From Amnimonas aquatica (GTDB lineage: Bacteria > Pseudomonadota > Gammaproteobacteria > Pseudomonadales > Moraxellaceae): a stretch of DNA of 13,973 nucleotides. The stretch spans positions 1 to 13,973 of the forward strand of contig NZ_PTQZ01000017.1 of assembly GCF_002943415.1 (NCBI RefSeq), written 5' to 3'. A program made the translations under genes and the position numbers. Numbering within the stretch: the first letter of the stretch is position 1; every line of letters starts with the position of its first letter. Below are positions 6,854-13,973 of this stretch, in pieces. Below the pieces are notes generated by a model that saw nothing but the letters and a program-made list of their open reading frames with translations, did no database searches and was not told the origin of the DNA.

Positions 6854-8119
6854 ATGCAGTACAAGTGGATAGGCGTCTGCCTGATGGTGCTGGCGGGTCT
6901 GGCGAAGGCTCAGCTGACCATCGAGATCACCCAGACGCTGGACAGCGCGCGACCGATCGCCGTGCTGCCGTTCACCGGGCAGCAGGTCGACGAGAACATC
7001 GGCGCCATCATCCGCTCCAACCTCAGCCATTCCGACTACTTCAAGGCGCTGCAGCCGCCCGAAGGTACCGATGCCAGGGTCAGCCAGGACGAGGGCTGGA
7101 CCACGTCCGCCGACCTGCTGGTCCGCGGCAGCGCGGAGAAGCTGGCGGACGGCCGCCTGCGCTTCCACTACACGCTGCTGGAGCGGGGCAGCGGCGACGT
7201 GCTGCTGGATGACGCGCTGGTGGCGGGCACCGGCCGCTGGCGCGATGTCGCGCACTACATCAGCGACCGCATCTACGAGAAGATGACCGGCGAGCGCGGC
7301 TTCTTCACCACGCACCTGCTCTACGTCAACGAGTACACCCGCAACGGCCGCATCCGCTACCGGCTGGGCATTTCCGACATGGACGGCAAGCGCCATGTCA
7401 CCGCGCTGGATTCGGCCGAGCCCATCCTGGCGCCGAGCTGGTCGCCGGATTCGCGCCGCATCTCCTATGTCTCCTTCGAGTCCGGCAAGCCGGCGGTCTA
7501 CATCCAGGAGCTGGCCACGCGCAAGCGCACGCTGCTGACCGACTTCGCCGGCCTGAACAGCGCGCCGAGCTGGTCGCCGGACGGCGAGCGCATGGCGCTG
7601 ACGCTCTCGCGCGACGGCAACCCGGAGATCTATGTCATCGACATCGCCACGCGCGAGCTGACCCGGGTCACCAACCATCCGGCCATCGATACCGAGCCGC
7701 GCTGGACCGCCGACGGCAAGGCGCTGATCTTCACCTCCGACCGTGGCGGCGGCCCGCAGATCTACCGTGTCACGCTGGCCACCGGCGAGACCCGGCGTCT
7801 GACCTTCAACGGCCGCTTCAACGCGCGCGCCGACCTCAGCCCCAACGGCCGCTACCTGGCCATGGTCAACGAGAATGGCGACGGCCAGTACCGCATCGCC
7901 ATCCAGGATCTGACCAACGGGGTCGTCAACCGCCTCACCCGCAGTCCGCTGGACGCCTCGCCGAGCTTCGCGCCCAACGGCCGCATGCTGGTCTACGCGA
8001 CCTCGCGCAAGGGCAGCGGCGTGCTCGCGATCATGTCGCTGGATGGCGCTTTCCGCCTCACGCTGCCGCCGGTGGAAGGGCAGATCCGCGAGCCGGTGTG
8101 GTCTCCGTATCTGCGCTGA
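6854..8119 (+). CDS. tolB: Tol-Pal system periplasmic protein TolB
   Basis: TolB is the periplasmic beta-propeller that binds Pal and links it to TolA in the Tol-Pal machine, which keeps the outer membrane attached during cell division. The product is 421 aa (E. coli TolB about 430). A signal peptide (MQYK, hydrophobic core, cleavage probably after AKA at 19) is followed by the TolB N-terminal domain (ARPIAVLPF, IIRSNLSHSDYF). Propeller blades follow, repeating PSWSPDSRRI, PSWSPDGERMAL, PRWTADGKALIFTSD, ADLSPNGRYLAM and PSFAPNGRMLVY, and the protein ends in EPVWSPYL. GGAGA lies 6 nt before ATG 6854. An ATG at 6827 would add a charged nine-residue n-region and cannot be excluded; the open frame back to 6758 is unlikely to be used. 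pal follows after 90 nt. tolQ, tolR and tolA are not upstream, unlike the common gene order. Confidence 0.97.
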   Translation: MQYKWIGVCLMVLAGLAKAQLTIEITQTLDSARPIAVLPFTGQQVDENIGAIIRSNLSHSDYFKALQPPEGTDARVSQDEGWTTSADLLVRGSAEKLADGRLRFHYTLLERGSGDVLLDDALVAGTGRWRDVAHYISDRIYEKMTGERGFFTTHLLYVNEYTRNGRIRYRLGISDMDGKRHVTALDSAEPILAPSWSPDSRRISYVSFESGKPAVYIQELATRKRTLLTDFAGLNSAPSWSPDGERMALTLSRDGNPEIYVIDIATRELTRVTNHPAIDTEPRWTADGKALIFTSDRGGGPQIYRVTLATGETRRLTFNGRFNARADLSPNGRYLAMVNENGDGQYRIAIQDLTNGVVNRLTRSPLDASPSFAPNGRMLVYATSRKGSGVLAIMSLDGAFRLTLPPVEGQIREPVWSPYLR

Positions 8120-8209
8120 TGCGCAGGCCCGCAGACCTGTTGTATTGTCAGCGCGGTATGGTGCCGATCGCTGTTCACGTGTTTCCAGTTTCCTGACAGG
8201 AGTTTCATT

Positions 8210-8797
8210 GTGATGATCAAGAAGACGGCAGCCCTCGCTGCCATGGGTGTGCTGGCCGTGTCCGTGACCGGCTGCTCGCTGTTCAACAAGCCGAAGAGTG
8301 TCCAGACCGCGCCCGAGTACAGCTCGGACACGCTGCCGCCGGTGCTGGCGGTGGGTCCGACGGCGGTCGAGGCCGGCAAGCGCAAGCTCTGCAGCGAAGC
8401 CGAGCTGACCCGCCTGTTCGCCACGGTCGATCCGAAGCTGGCCGATCTGCTGCGTTCGCGGACCTACTTCTTCGCCACCGATGCCAGCGAACTGGCGCCC
8501 AGCGCTGTCGCCAGCCTGGATGCCCACGCCACGCTGCTGGGCAAGAGCAGCGCCTACCGCGTGCAGCTCTCCGGCCACACCGACGAGCGCGGCACGCACG
8601 ACTACAACCTGGCCCTCGGCGAGCGCCGCGCCAATGCGGTCGCGCGCTACCTGGTCAGCCACGGCGTGGCCAGCGAGCAGCTGGCGGTGGTGAGCTACGG
8701 CAAGGAAAAGCCGGTGGCGCAGGGTCACGACGAGTCGGCCTGGTCCAAGAACCGCCGTGTCGAGGTCGAGTACGTGGATTGCAAGCCGGCCAAGTAA
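8210..8797 (+). CDS. pal: Peptidoglycan-associated lipoprotein Pal
   Basis: Pal is the outer-membrane lipoprotein that binds meso-diaminopimelate in peptidoglycan and, alternately, TolB. The 195-aa product has lipobox VTGC (Cys22, Ser at +2), a Pro/Ser-rich linker, and a C-terminal OmpA-like domain. That domain carries YFFATDASEL (86-95), the Pal signature LSGHTDERGTHDYNLALGER (120-139), VSYGKEKP (161-168) and SKNRRVEVEY (179-188). AGGAG (8198-8202) is 7 nt before GTG 8210 and 10 nt before ATG 8213; GTG has the better spacing. tolB is 90 nt upstream and probably co-transcribed. The usual downstream partner cpoB (ybgF) is absent; two hairpins and a convergent gene follow instead. Confidence 0.97.
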   Translation: MMIKKTAALAAMGVLAVSVTGCSLFNKPKSVQTAPEYSSDTLPPVLAVGPTAVEAGKRKLCSEAELTRLFATVDPKLADLLRSRTYFFATDASELAPSAVASLDAHATLLGKSSAYRVQLSGHTDERGTHDYNLALGERRANAVARYLVSHGVASEQLAVVSYGKEKPVAQGHDESAWSKNRRVEVEYVDCKPAK

Positions 8798-8805
8798 GCG
8801 GGTGA

Positions 8806-8837
8806 GAAGAGGGGGCAGGGCAGGAAGCCCCCTCTTC
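8806..8837. terminator. Perfect 11-bp GC-rich hairpin after pal
   Basis: GAAGAGGGGGC (8806-8816) and GCCCCCTCTTC (8827-8837) are perfect inverted repeats with a 10-nt loop, starting 9 nt after the pal stop. There is no T-run, so it would act as a Rho-assisted terminator or 3'-end protector rather than a classic intrinsic terminator. Confidence 0.6.
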
Positions 8838-8852
8838 GTCCCGGAATGCTGT

Positions 8853-8930
8853 CAGCACAGAGGCCCTGAAGGGGCGGAAAACGGAGCGCTTTCTCAGCGT
8901 GTTTTCCGCCCCTTCAGGGCCTCTGTGCTG
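8853..8930. repeat. Perfect 30-bp inverted repeat, long intergenic hairpin
   Basis: The arms 8853-8882 (beginning CAGCACAGAGGCC) and 8901-8930 (ending GGCCTCTGTGCTG) are exact reverse complements, 30 of 30 bases, around an 18-nt loop. The loop contains a small CGCT/AGCG stem. Each arm also holds its own mini-palindrome (GCCCTGAAGGGGC type), so each arm could fold separately. The element fills the gap between convergent pal (stop 8797) and the carbonic anhydrase gene (stop 8952). It could be a bidirectional terminator or a copy of an interspersed palindromic element. No target-site duplication or T-run is visible. Confidence 0.9.
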
Positions 8931-8951
8931 GCGACCTGCGGATCGGCGCGC

Positions 8952-9575
8952 TCAGTCCTGCATGCGATAGATCGCCGGCAGCTGGTTCCCGGCGCTGTAG
9001 TGCACGCCGAGGTCGCGCAGGATGCCGTCGCCGATGCTGAAAATGAAACCGTGCACCGAGACATCCTGCCCCTGGCGCCAGGCGTTCTGGATGATGGTGG
9101 TGTGGCAGACGTTGGATACCTGCTCGATCACGTTCAGCTCGCACATCAGGTCCGTGCGCTGCTGCGCGTTCAGCCCCGCGAACTTGTCCTCGTGAATGCG
9201 GTAGATGTCCTTGATGTGGCGCAGCCAGTTGTCGATCAGGCCGAACTCCTGGTGCTCCAGCGCCGCCTTGACGCCGCCGCAGCCGTAGTGGCCGGTGACC
9301 AGGATGTGCTTCACCTTCAGCACTTCCACGGCGTACTGCAGCACCGACAGGCAGTTCATGTCGGTGTGGATGACCAGGTTGGCCACGTTGCGGTGCACGA
9401 AGACCTCGCCGGGCAGCAGGCCCATGATCTCGTTGGCCGGCACGCGGCTGTCGGCGCAGCCGATCCAGAGGAATTCCGGGGTCTGCTGATGCTTCAGCTT
9501 TTCGAAGAAATGCGGGTCGCCGGCCTTGACCGACTCGGCCCACTGGCGGTTGTTGCGGAACAGATCATCCAGCAC
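8952..9575 (-). CDS. can: Beta-class carbonic anhydrase (Can type)
   Basis: A cytosolic zinc enzyme interconverting CO2 and bicarbonate, which supplies bicarbonate to carboxylases such as PEP carboxylase, acetyl-CoA carboxylase and carbamoyl-phosphate synthase. The 207-aa product follows E. coli Can closely. Zinc ligands are C40 and D42 in WIGCADSR, then H96 and C99 in GHYGCGG; R44 pairs with D42. W37, G39 and R62 match the non-catalytic bicarbonate site of type II enzymes (W39/G41/R64 in the H. influenzae enzyme), so pH- and bicarbonate-dependent switching is expected. Other blocks are VHRNVANLVIHTD, CELNVIEQV and DGILRDL. GTG 9575 is chosen because AGGAG lies 6 nt upstream and the protein then starts like E. 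coli Can; the open frame to 9641 adds unsupported residues. It is divergent from the dGTPase gene across 137 nt. Confidence 0.96.
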   Translation of the reverse strand: MLDDLFRNNRQWAESVKAGDPHFFEKLKHQQTPEFLWIGCADSRVPANEIMGLLPGEVFVHRNVANLVIHTDMNCLSVLQYAVEVLKVKHILVTGHYGCGGVKAALEHQEFGLIDNWLRHIKDIYRIHEDKFAGLNAQQRTDLMCELNVIEQVSNVCHTTIIQNAWRQGQDVSVHGFIFSIGDGILRDLGVHYSAGNQLPAIYRMQD

Positions 9576-9600
9576 GATGGTCTCCTGCCTGTCTGCGGCG

Positions 9601-9609
9601 AGTATGCCA
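9601..9609 (-). promoter_or_regulatory. Putative extended -10 promoter of can
   Basis: The minus strand reads TGGCATACT, an extended -10 (TGn plus CATACT). A start near 9594 gives a leader of about 19 nt before GTG 9575 and would exclude the upstream start at 9641. No good -35 is seen. I found no comparable promoter for the divergent dGTPase gene in the same 137-nt gap. Confidence 0.35.
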
Positions 9610-9712
9610 CAGCCTTTGTCCGGGCTTGCAGTCGCGAGCACCCGCGGGGCTGGCCTTGGCCGCGACTTTTGTCGATCATGGCCCGATACCTCGTCACCGG
9701 AGTTTCCGACTC

Positions 9713-11071
9713 ATGGCGCAAGCCCGCATGAACTGGTCGCAGCTGCTGTCGGCCCGCCGTTTCAAGATCAAGCACGGCGAGGTGCTGCCGACCAGGGCCG
9801 GAGCCAGCGAAGATGGCGTGGCCGGCCTGCGTTCGGAGTTCCACATCGACCACGACCGCGTGGTGTTCTCCTCGGCCTTCCGCCGTCTCGGCCGCAAGAC
9901 CCAGGTACATCCGCTGGCCCAGCACGATCACACGCACAACCGCCTGACCCACAGCGTCGAGGTGGCCAGCGTCGGGCGCAGCCTGGGCAACCGTGTCGGC
10001 GCAATGCTGTCCGGCGGCGGGCATCTGCCGGCCGAGGGCACGCCGTTCGATATCGGCAGCATCGTGCAGGTGGCCTGCCTGGCGCACGATCTGGGCAATC
10101 CGCCGTTCGGCCACACCGGCGAGTACGCCATGCGCGACTGGTTCCGCGAGCCCGCGCACCTGCACCTGCTCGACGGCCTGGGCGAGGCCGAGCGCCACGA
10201 TATCCAGACCTACGAGGGCAATGCCCACAGCCTGCGCCTGCTCAGCACGCTGGAGATGTACACGGGCGAGGGCGGCATGCGCATGACCGCAGCCACGCTG
10301 GGCGCGTCGGTGAAATACCCGTGGACGGCGCAGACCTTCCCGGCGCGGGGAAAGTTCAACATCTACCAGGCCGAGCTGTCGTACTACCGCCAGGTGGCGG
10401 CCGAGCTGGGCCTGATCGAGCGCGGTGCCGAGCACTGGGCGCGGCACCCGCTGTCCTACCTCATGGAGGCCGCGGACGACATCTGCTACGCCATCGTCGA
10501 TCTGGAGGACGCGGTGGAGATCGGCATCCTCGACCTGCGCGAGCTGGAGGAGCTGCTGGCACCCATCGTCGATCCCGACAAGGTCTGGCAGATCCGCGAG
10601 CCCCGGCAGTACGCGGCTGCCCTGCGCGGCACCATGGTCGGGCGCTGCGTGAAGGACCTGGCCGATGTCTTCATGCGCCACCACGATGCCCTCATGGCCG
10701 GGGAGTTCCCGCTCAAGGACCTGATCGCCGGTGCCAGCGGCGATGTGCGGGAAACCCTGGACCAGGCCAAGCAGCTGGCGCGCGACAAGGTTTACCGGCA
10801 CCGCAGCAAGGTGGTCACCGAGGTCGCGGCCTATCCCTGCCTGGGCGTGCTGCTCGATGCCCTGGTGCCCAATGTCCGCGCCTTCTGCCTGCACGGGCCC
10901 GATGCGCTCAGCCATCGCCAGCAGACCCAGCTGGCCCTGCTCGAGCGGCCGTTGGCGCCGGGCATGAGCCTGTATGACGGCTATCTGCGCGTGCTCGACG
11001 AAGTCGGCGGCATGACCGACAACCACGCCGCCCGGCTGGCACGGGAAATCTCCGGTATTGGCCTGATCTGA
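9713..11071 (+). CDS. dgt: Deoxyguanosinetriphosphate triphosphohydrolase-family HD protein (dGTPase)
   Basis: HD-domain hydrolases of this family split dGTP or other dNTPs into the deoxynucleoside and tripolyphosphate, influencing dNTP pools, replication fidelity and sometimes phage resistance. The 452-aa product shows [16 protein letters not shown] (53-68), the first metal ligand H80 in [15 protein letters not shown], the HD pair H125-D126 in [16 protein letters not shown], and the last metal ligand D255 or D256 in [28 protein letters not shown] (167-177) is another dGTPase hallmark. GGAG lies 10 nt before ATG 9713; the frame is open to 9626 without support. At 452 aa it is shorter than E. 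coli Dgt (about 505), so its exact dNTP preference and allosteric control are uncertain. It stands alone, divergent from can. A small hairpin with a T-run lies 50 nt after its stop. Confidence 0.93.
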   Translation: MAQARMNWSQLLSARRFKIKHGEVLPTRAGASEDGVAGLRSEFHIDHDRVVFSSAFRRLGRKTQVHPLAQHDHTHNRLTHSVEVASVGRSLGNRVGAMLSGGGHLPAEGTPFDIGSIVQVACLAHDLGNPPFGHTGEYAMRDWFREPAHLHLLDGLGEAERHDIQTYEGNAHSLRLLSTLEMYTGEGGMRMTAATLGASVKYPWTAQTFPARGKFNIYQAELSYYRQVAAELGLIERGAEHWARHPLSYLMEAADDICYAIVDLEDAVEIGILDLRELEELLAPIVDPDKVWQIREPRQYAAALRGTMVGRCVKDLADVFMRHHDALMAGEFPLKDLIAGASGDVRETLDQAKQLARDKVYRHRSKVVTEVAAYPCLGVLLDALVPNVRAFCLHGPDALSHRQQTQLALLERPLAPGMSLYDGYLRVLDEVGGMTDNHAARLAREISGIGLI

Positions 11072-11085
11072 CCCCCTGCGGCGGC

Positions 11086-11113
11086 TTGCGCCGACCGGAT
11101 ACAGTGCTATGCT
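11086..11113 (+). promoter_or_regulatory. Sigma70 promoter of the short-chain dehydrogenase gene
   Basis: TTGCGC (11086-11091), a 16-nt spacer and TATGCT (11108-11113), with a TGn extension at 11105-11107, make a good promoter. The predicted start near 11120 leaves a leader of about 88 nt. The -10 overlaps an in-frame upstream start at 11109, so that start cannot be used by this transcript. Confidence 0.6.
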
Positions 11114-11121
11114 CTGCGGCC

Positions 11122-11142
11122 GTGACCGATTGGTCGCTTTTT
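11122..11142 (+). terminator. Small hairpin with T-run between dgt and the dehydrogenase
   Basis: GTGACC (11122-11127) pairs with GGTCGC (11132-11137) around a GATT loop, with one G-U pair, and TTTTT follows (11138-11142). It could end dgt transcripts 50-70 nt after the stop. It also lies at the very 5' end of the predicted dehydrogenase leader, probably too close to the start site for attenuation. Confidence 0.4.
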
Positions 11143-11207
11143 GCCGTCTCCCGTTTTCGGCGTTTGCCGCGGATCCCGTTCGGGCCGCTCTATTCGAGGA
11201 AAAGCTC

Positions 11208-11975
11208 ATGCAGTTGCAGGACAAGATTGCCGTTGTCACCGGCGGTGCTTCCGGTCTCGGTCTGGCCACGGCCAAGGCCTATCTGGCTCGTGGTGCCAAG
11301 GTCGCCATTTTCGATCTCAATGCCGAAGTCGGCCAGGCCACGGCCACCGAGCTGGGCGCCAATGCCGCCTTCTTCAAGGTCAATGTGGCCGACGAGGCTT
11401 CGGTGCAGTCGGCCCTGGCCGATGTCGTGGCCAAGTGGGGCGGCGTGCACGTGGCGGTCAATTGCGCCGGCATCGGCAGTGCGCAGCGCACCGTGGGCAA
11501 GAACGGCCCGCATTCGCTGGACGTGTTCAACAAAGTCATTGCCGTGAACCTGGTCGGCACTTTCAACGTCACCCGCCTGGCGGCGGCTGAAATGGCGAAG
11601 AACGAGCCGAACGCCGACGGCGAGCGCGGCGTGATCATCAACACGGCATCGGTGGCGGCCTTCGACGGCCAGATCGGCCAGGTCGCCTATTCGGCTTCCA
11701 AGGGCGCTGTGGTCGGCATGACCCTGCCGCTGGCACGCGACCTCGCGTCCATCGGCGTGCGCGTGAACACCATCGCCCCGGGCATCTTCAACACCCCGCT
11801 GCTGCAGTCCTCGCCGGACAGCGTGAAGCTGCCGCTGATCGAGATGACGCAGTTCCCGAAGCGCCTGGGTCACCCGGACGAGTACGGCCAGTTTGCCGTG
11901 CAGATCGTCGAGAACGCCTTCCTCAATGGCGAAACCATCCGCCTGGATGGCGCTATCCGCATGGCGCCGCGCTGA
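11208..11975 (+). CDS. NAD-type short-chain dehydrogenase, 3-hydroxyacyl-CoA dehydrogenase (HSD17B10)-like
   Basis: A classical SDR of 255 aa. It has the Rossmann motif TGGASGLG (11-18), Asp36 at the end of beta-2 (FDLNAE), which favours NAD over NADP, NCAG at 85-88, and catalytic S148 (NTASVA), Y161 and K165 (YSASK). The PGIFNTPLL block (191-199) follows. The long insert [20 protein letters not shown], the acidic segment [25 protein letters not shown] (split here across 128-152) and the C-terminal [12 protein letters not shown] are typical of type II 3-hydroxyacyl-CoA/2-methyl-3-hydroxybutyryl-CoA dehydrogenases. A role in beta-oxidation or isoleucine breakdown is likely; the substrate is inferred. 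GAGGA lies 7 nt before ATG 11208; the frame is open from 11109, but that overlaps the promoter. No acyl-CoA genes are adjacent. The 3' end overlaps the convergent kinase gene by 23 nt. Confidence 0.88.
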   Translation: MQLQDKIAVVTGGASGLGLATAKAYLARGAKVAIFDLNAEVGQATATELGANAAFFKVNVADEASVQSALADVVAKWGGVHVAVNCAGIGSAQRTVGKNGPHSLDVFNKVIAVNLVGTFNVTRLAAAEMAKNEPNADGERGVIINTASVAAFDGQIGQVAYSASKGAVVGMTLPLARDLASIGVRVNTIAPGIFNTPLLQSSPDSVKLPLIEMTQFPKRLGHPDEYGQFAVQIVENAFLNGETIRLDGAIRMAPR

Positions 11976-13973
11976 CCGGCAGATGATCCGCGCTCCAGTC
12001 CCGGAGCGCCCGGATCTCGGCCAGCACCGATCCGGCGACCGCAGCAGCAGGCGGCATCGCCGGGTCCTCGCCCCGCGTGCGCAGGGCATCCTCCAGACTT
12101 TCCCGCAGGGCCGGCACGCCGCAGTAGCGGCAGGCGCCCAGCAGCCGGTGTGCTTCCTGCCACCAGGCGCGAGCCTCCTCCGCCGTGTCCGCCTGCGCCA
12201 GTGCCGCGAGGCTGCGCGGCAGGTCGGCGATCAGTGTCCGCAGCAGCTCCTCGGCCAGATCGGCCTTGTCGCCGGCCAGGCGCCGGGCTTCATCCCAGTC
12301 CACCACCGCAGGTCGCACGCTGACGAAGCGTGTCCACTGCTGCAGGATGTGCAGCAGCTGCGACTCCTGCAGCGGCTTGCCGACGTAGTCGTCGATGCCG
12401 CTGCGCAGCCAGAACTCGCGCTCCGAACTGAGCGCGTGGGCGGTCAGCGCGATGATGGGCACGCGCTGGCCGCGTGATTCGCCGGCGCGGATGGCCTGCG
12501 CCGCTTCCAGTCCGTTCATGCCCGGCATCTGGATATCCATGAACACCAGATCGTAGAGCTCGCGGGTGGCCAGGCTGACGGCCTCCAGCCCGTTGTCGGC
12601 GGTGTCCGCGGCGATGCCCAGTTCCTGCAGCCAGGTCCTGAGCAGCTTGAGATTGGCCGGGTGGTCATCGACCACCAGCACGCGCAGCGGCGGATCCAGT
12701 CGTGCCAGCTGGCGGCAGTCGGGCAGGCTGTGCGTGCGCCGGGCCGGCTGCAGGGCCCGGAACGGGTCGAGGCGAGCGTTCCAGCGCACGGTGAAGGTCG
12801 AGCCCAGGCCGGGGCGGCTGTCGACACTGATCGAGCCACCCATCAGCTGCACCAGCTGGCGGGTGATGGTCAGGCCCAGACCGGTGCCGCCGAAACGGCG
12901 CGATGTCGAGCTGTCGGCCTGCTGGAAGGCATCGAACAGGCCGTCGAGCTGGCGTGGCTGGATGCCGATGCCGGTATCGCGCACGGACAGCTCCAGCATC
13001 GCCTCGGTGCCGTTCAGGGAGACCAGGCGCAGGCCGGCGCGCACGTCGCCGCGCGGGGTGAACTTGATGGCGTTGTTGATCAGGTTGGTCATGATCTGGC
13101 GCAGCCGCAGCGGGTCGCCGAGCACGCTGCCCGGCACTTCGTCGCCGACCTCGCCGTGCAGCGTCAGGGGCTTGTCGCCGGTCAGCGGCGCCAGCATGTC
13201 GATGGTGTCGGACAGCAGGTCGCGCAGGGCCACCGGGGTTTCGTCGAGGACCAGCCTGCCGGCCTCGATCTTGGACAGGTCGAGCAGGTCGTTGAGGATG
13301 GCCAGCAGGTGCTCGGCGGCATGCACCAGCGATGACACGTGATCTTGCTGGCGGGCTGACAGCGGCGTTTTCTCCAGCAGGCGGGCGAAGCCGATCAGGC
13401 TGCTCAGCGGCGTGCGGATCTCGTGGCTGATGTTGGCGAGGAATTCGGACTTGAGCTGGTTGCTGGCCACGGCCTCGCGCCGGGCCGCGTGCAGGTCGAT
13501 GTTCTGCCGCTCGATGGCATCCAGGGTTTCGCGCAGTTCTTCCTCGGCGCGCTCGCTGCTGTTGCGCATGTCGTCGAAGGCGTTCTGCCAGCGCGTCATG
13601 CCCTGCTCGATCTGGTCGACGAAGTCCGGCCAGATCTGGCGGGCCGCGGGCGGCAGCCGCGGCAGCTGTCCCGGCGGCAGGTTGTGCAGGGCCTGGGCAA
13701 GCTGTCCCAGCGGCTTCAGGGTGCGGCGGAGCTGGATGCGCACCAGCGCGACCAGGATCAGCAGACTGACCAGGACCAGCACGCCGCGCTCCATCAGCGC
13801 CTGATAGAACGCCAGCTTCTGCGGTTGCCGCGAGGCGGTGAGCACCAGCCAGCGGGCATCGGGCAGGGCGGAGATCCAGTGCGTGGCGTCGTCGGCATCA
13901 CGCCGGATGATGCGGCCGGCGGCGGCCTCCGTGCGCGACAGGGTCCGCACCGCCGGCATGGGCTGGCTGCCGG
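11953..13973 (-). CDS. barA: BarA/GacS-type hybrid sensor histidine kinase (N-terminus outside window)
   Basis: An inner-membrane hybrid kinase of the type that phosphorylates UvrY/GacA regulators and drives Csr/Rsm small RNAs. Residue numbers count from Met at 13959; the frame stays open to the window edge. In order: end of a periplasmic, Cache-like sensor ([17 protein letters not shown], 27-43), membrane span (about 58-75), HAMP-like linker and coiled coil to 165, HisKA with H179 ([10 protein letters not shown]), HATPase with N295/N296 ([10 protein letters not shown]), D328 (DTGIGI), FDAFQQ and GGTGLGL, a REC domain with D431/D432, phosphoacceptor D475 (FMDIQMPG), T507 and K528, then an HPt domain with H604 ([18 protein letters not shown]). 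The [12 protein letters not shown] lead-in and the HPt resemble E. coli BarA. Only about 30 residues separate ATPase and REC, so BarA's degenerate extra receiver region is missing. No response regulator is adjacent in the window. Confidence 0.85.
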   Translation of the reverse strand, partial: GSQPMPAVRTLSRTEAAAGRIIRRDADDATHWISALPDARWLVLTASRQPQKLAFYQALMERGVLVLVSLLILVALVRIQLRRTLKPLGQLAQALHNLPPGQLPRLPPAARQIWPDFVDQIEQGMTRWQNAFDDMRNSSERAEEELRETLDAIERQNIDLHAARREAVASNQLKSEFLANISHEIRTPLSSLIGFARLLEKTPLSARQQDHVSSLVHAAEHLLAILNDLLDLSKIEAGRLVLDETPVALRDLLSDTIDMLAPLTGDKPLTLHGEVGDEVPGSVLGDPLRLRQIMTNLINNAIKFTPRGDVRAGLRLVSLNGTEAMLELSVRDTGIGIQPRQLDGLFDAFQQADSSTSRRFGGTGLGLTITRQLVQLMGGSISVDSRPGLGSTFTVRWNARLDPFRALQPARRTHSLPDCRQLARLDPPLRVLVVDDHPANLKLLRTWLQELGIAADTADNGLEAVSLATRELYDLVFMDIQMPGMNGLEAAQAIRAGESRGQRVPIIALTAHALSSEREFWLRSGIDDYVGKPLQESQLLHILQQWTRFVSVRPAVVDWDEARRLAGDKADLAEELLRTLIADLPRSLAALAQADTAEEARAWWQEAHRLLGACRYCGVPALRESLEDALRTRGEDPAMPPAAAVAGSVLAEIRALRDWSADHLPVSAAPCG

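Noticed and set aside
8120..8209. Separate promoter or riboswitch between tolB and pal
   Set aside because: TTGTCA near 8146 has no partner -10 and I see no conserved leader structure; co-transcription with tolB is simpler.
6797..8728. 643-aa minus-strand open frame opposite tolB and pal
   Set aside because: It spans two well-supported plus-strand genes and their gap, and its protein is low-complexity Ala/Arg/Gly/His without motifs.
9650..9700. dgt promoter around TTGTCG/GATACC (9669-9690)
   Set aside because: The spacing is only about 10 nt and neither hexamer is good on its own.
9494..11275. 593-aa minus-strand open frame opposite the dGTPase gene
   Set aside because: It overlaps can, dgt and the dehydrogenase leader, has antisense-type composition and no domain; the dGTPase HD motifs settle the strand.
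11893..12477. Plus-strand frames opposite the kinase gene (11893-12477 and 12566-13342)
   Set aside because: They carry no family signal and lie wholly over conserved REC, HPt and kinase motifs read on the minus strand.
1..13973. A defence island, CRISPR array, prophage or other new multi-gene system
   Set aside because: All genes match common housekeeping families, composition is uniform, and there are no repeat-spacer arrays, integrases, transposases or attachment-site duplications next to the tRNA. The dGTPase can influence phage infection in some bacteria, but nothing around it suggests a defence context.

Overview
The window is GC-rich, densely coded bacterial chromosome with an ordinary housekeeping gene set. 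The organism looks like a gammaproteobacterium, from the E. coli-like PEP carboxylase, TolB/Pal, type II beta-carbonic anhydrase and BarA/GacS-type kinase. The strong G/C third-position bias and the ornithine-lipid genes suggest a Xanthomonadales/Nevskiales-like or other GC-rich lineage; that placement is inference. I see no phage, IS element, CRISPR array, toxin-antitoxin pair or defence island, and no clear sign of horizontal transfer.

Layout, left to right. 1-1481 (+): C-terminal 492 residues of phosphoenolpyruvate carboxylase. 1644-3352 (+): two genes 11 bp apart that look like the ornithine-lipid pair olsB-olsA. They are preceded by three 11-nt-phased TCA repeats that resemble a PhoB box. 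3483-4718 (+): Old Yellow Enzyme-type flavin oxidoreductase. 4815-4899 (+): tRNA-Leu(UAG) with encoded CCA and a clear sigma70 promoter. 4878-5405 (-): four-cysteine DUF1289 protein whose last 22 nt run antisense through the tRNA 3' end. 5569-5946 (+): SirB2-like membrane protein. 6041-6703 (+): YiaD-like OmpA-domain lipoprotein with a strong terminator. 6854-8797 (+): tolB and pal. 8798-8951: intergenic gap almost filled by two hairpins, one with perfect 30-bp arms. 8952-9575 (-): beta-carbonic anhydrase, divergent from 9713-11071 (+), a dGTPase-family HD hydrolase. 11208-11975 (+): NAD-type short-chain dehydrogenase. 11953-13973 (-): BarA/GacS-type hybrid histidine kinase, N-terminus outside the window, overlapping the dehydrogenase gene tail to tail by 23 nt.

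How the genes relate. OlsB N-acylates ornithine and OlsA adds the second acyl chain, giving a phosphorus-free membrane lipid. Phosphate control would fit the putative Pho box. TolB and Pal are the periplasmic and outer-membrane parts of the Tol-Pal envelope machine, but tolQRA and cpoB are not beside them here. The remaining genes are independent units for anaplerotic carbon fixation, CO2/bicarbonate balance, dNTP control and two-component signalling. The points most worth a second look are the putative Pho box, the perfect 30-bp hairpin, the split tol-pal arrangement and the tRNA/CDS antisense overlap. I did not find a convincing previously undescribed system.
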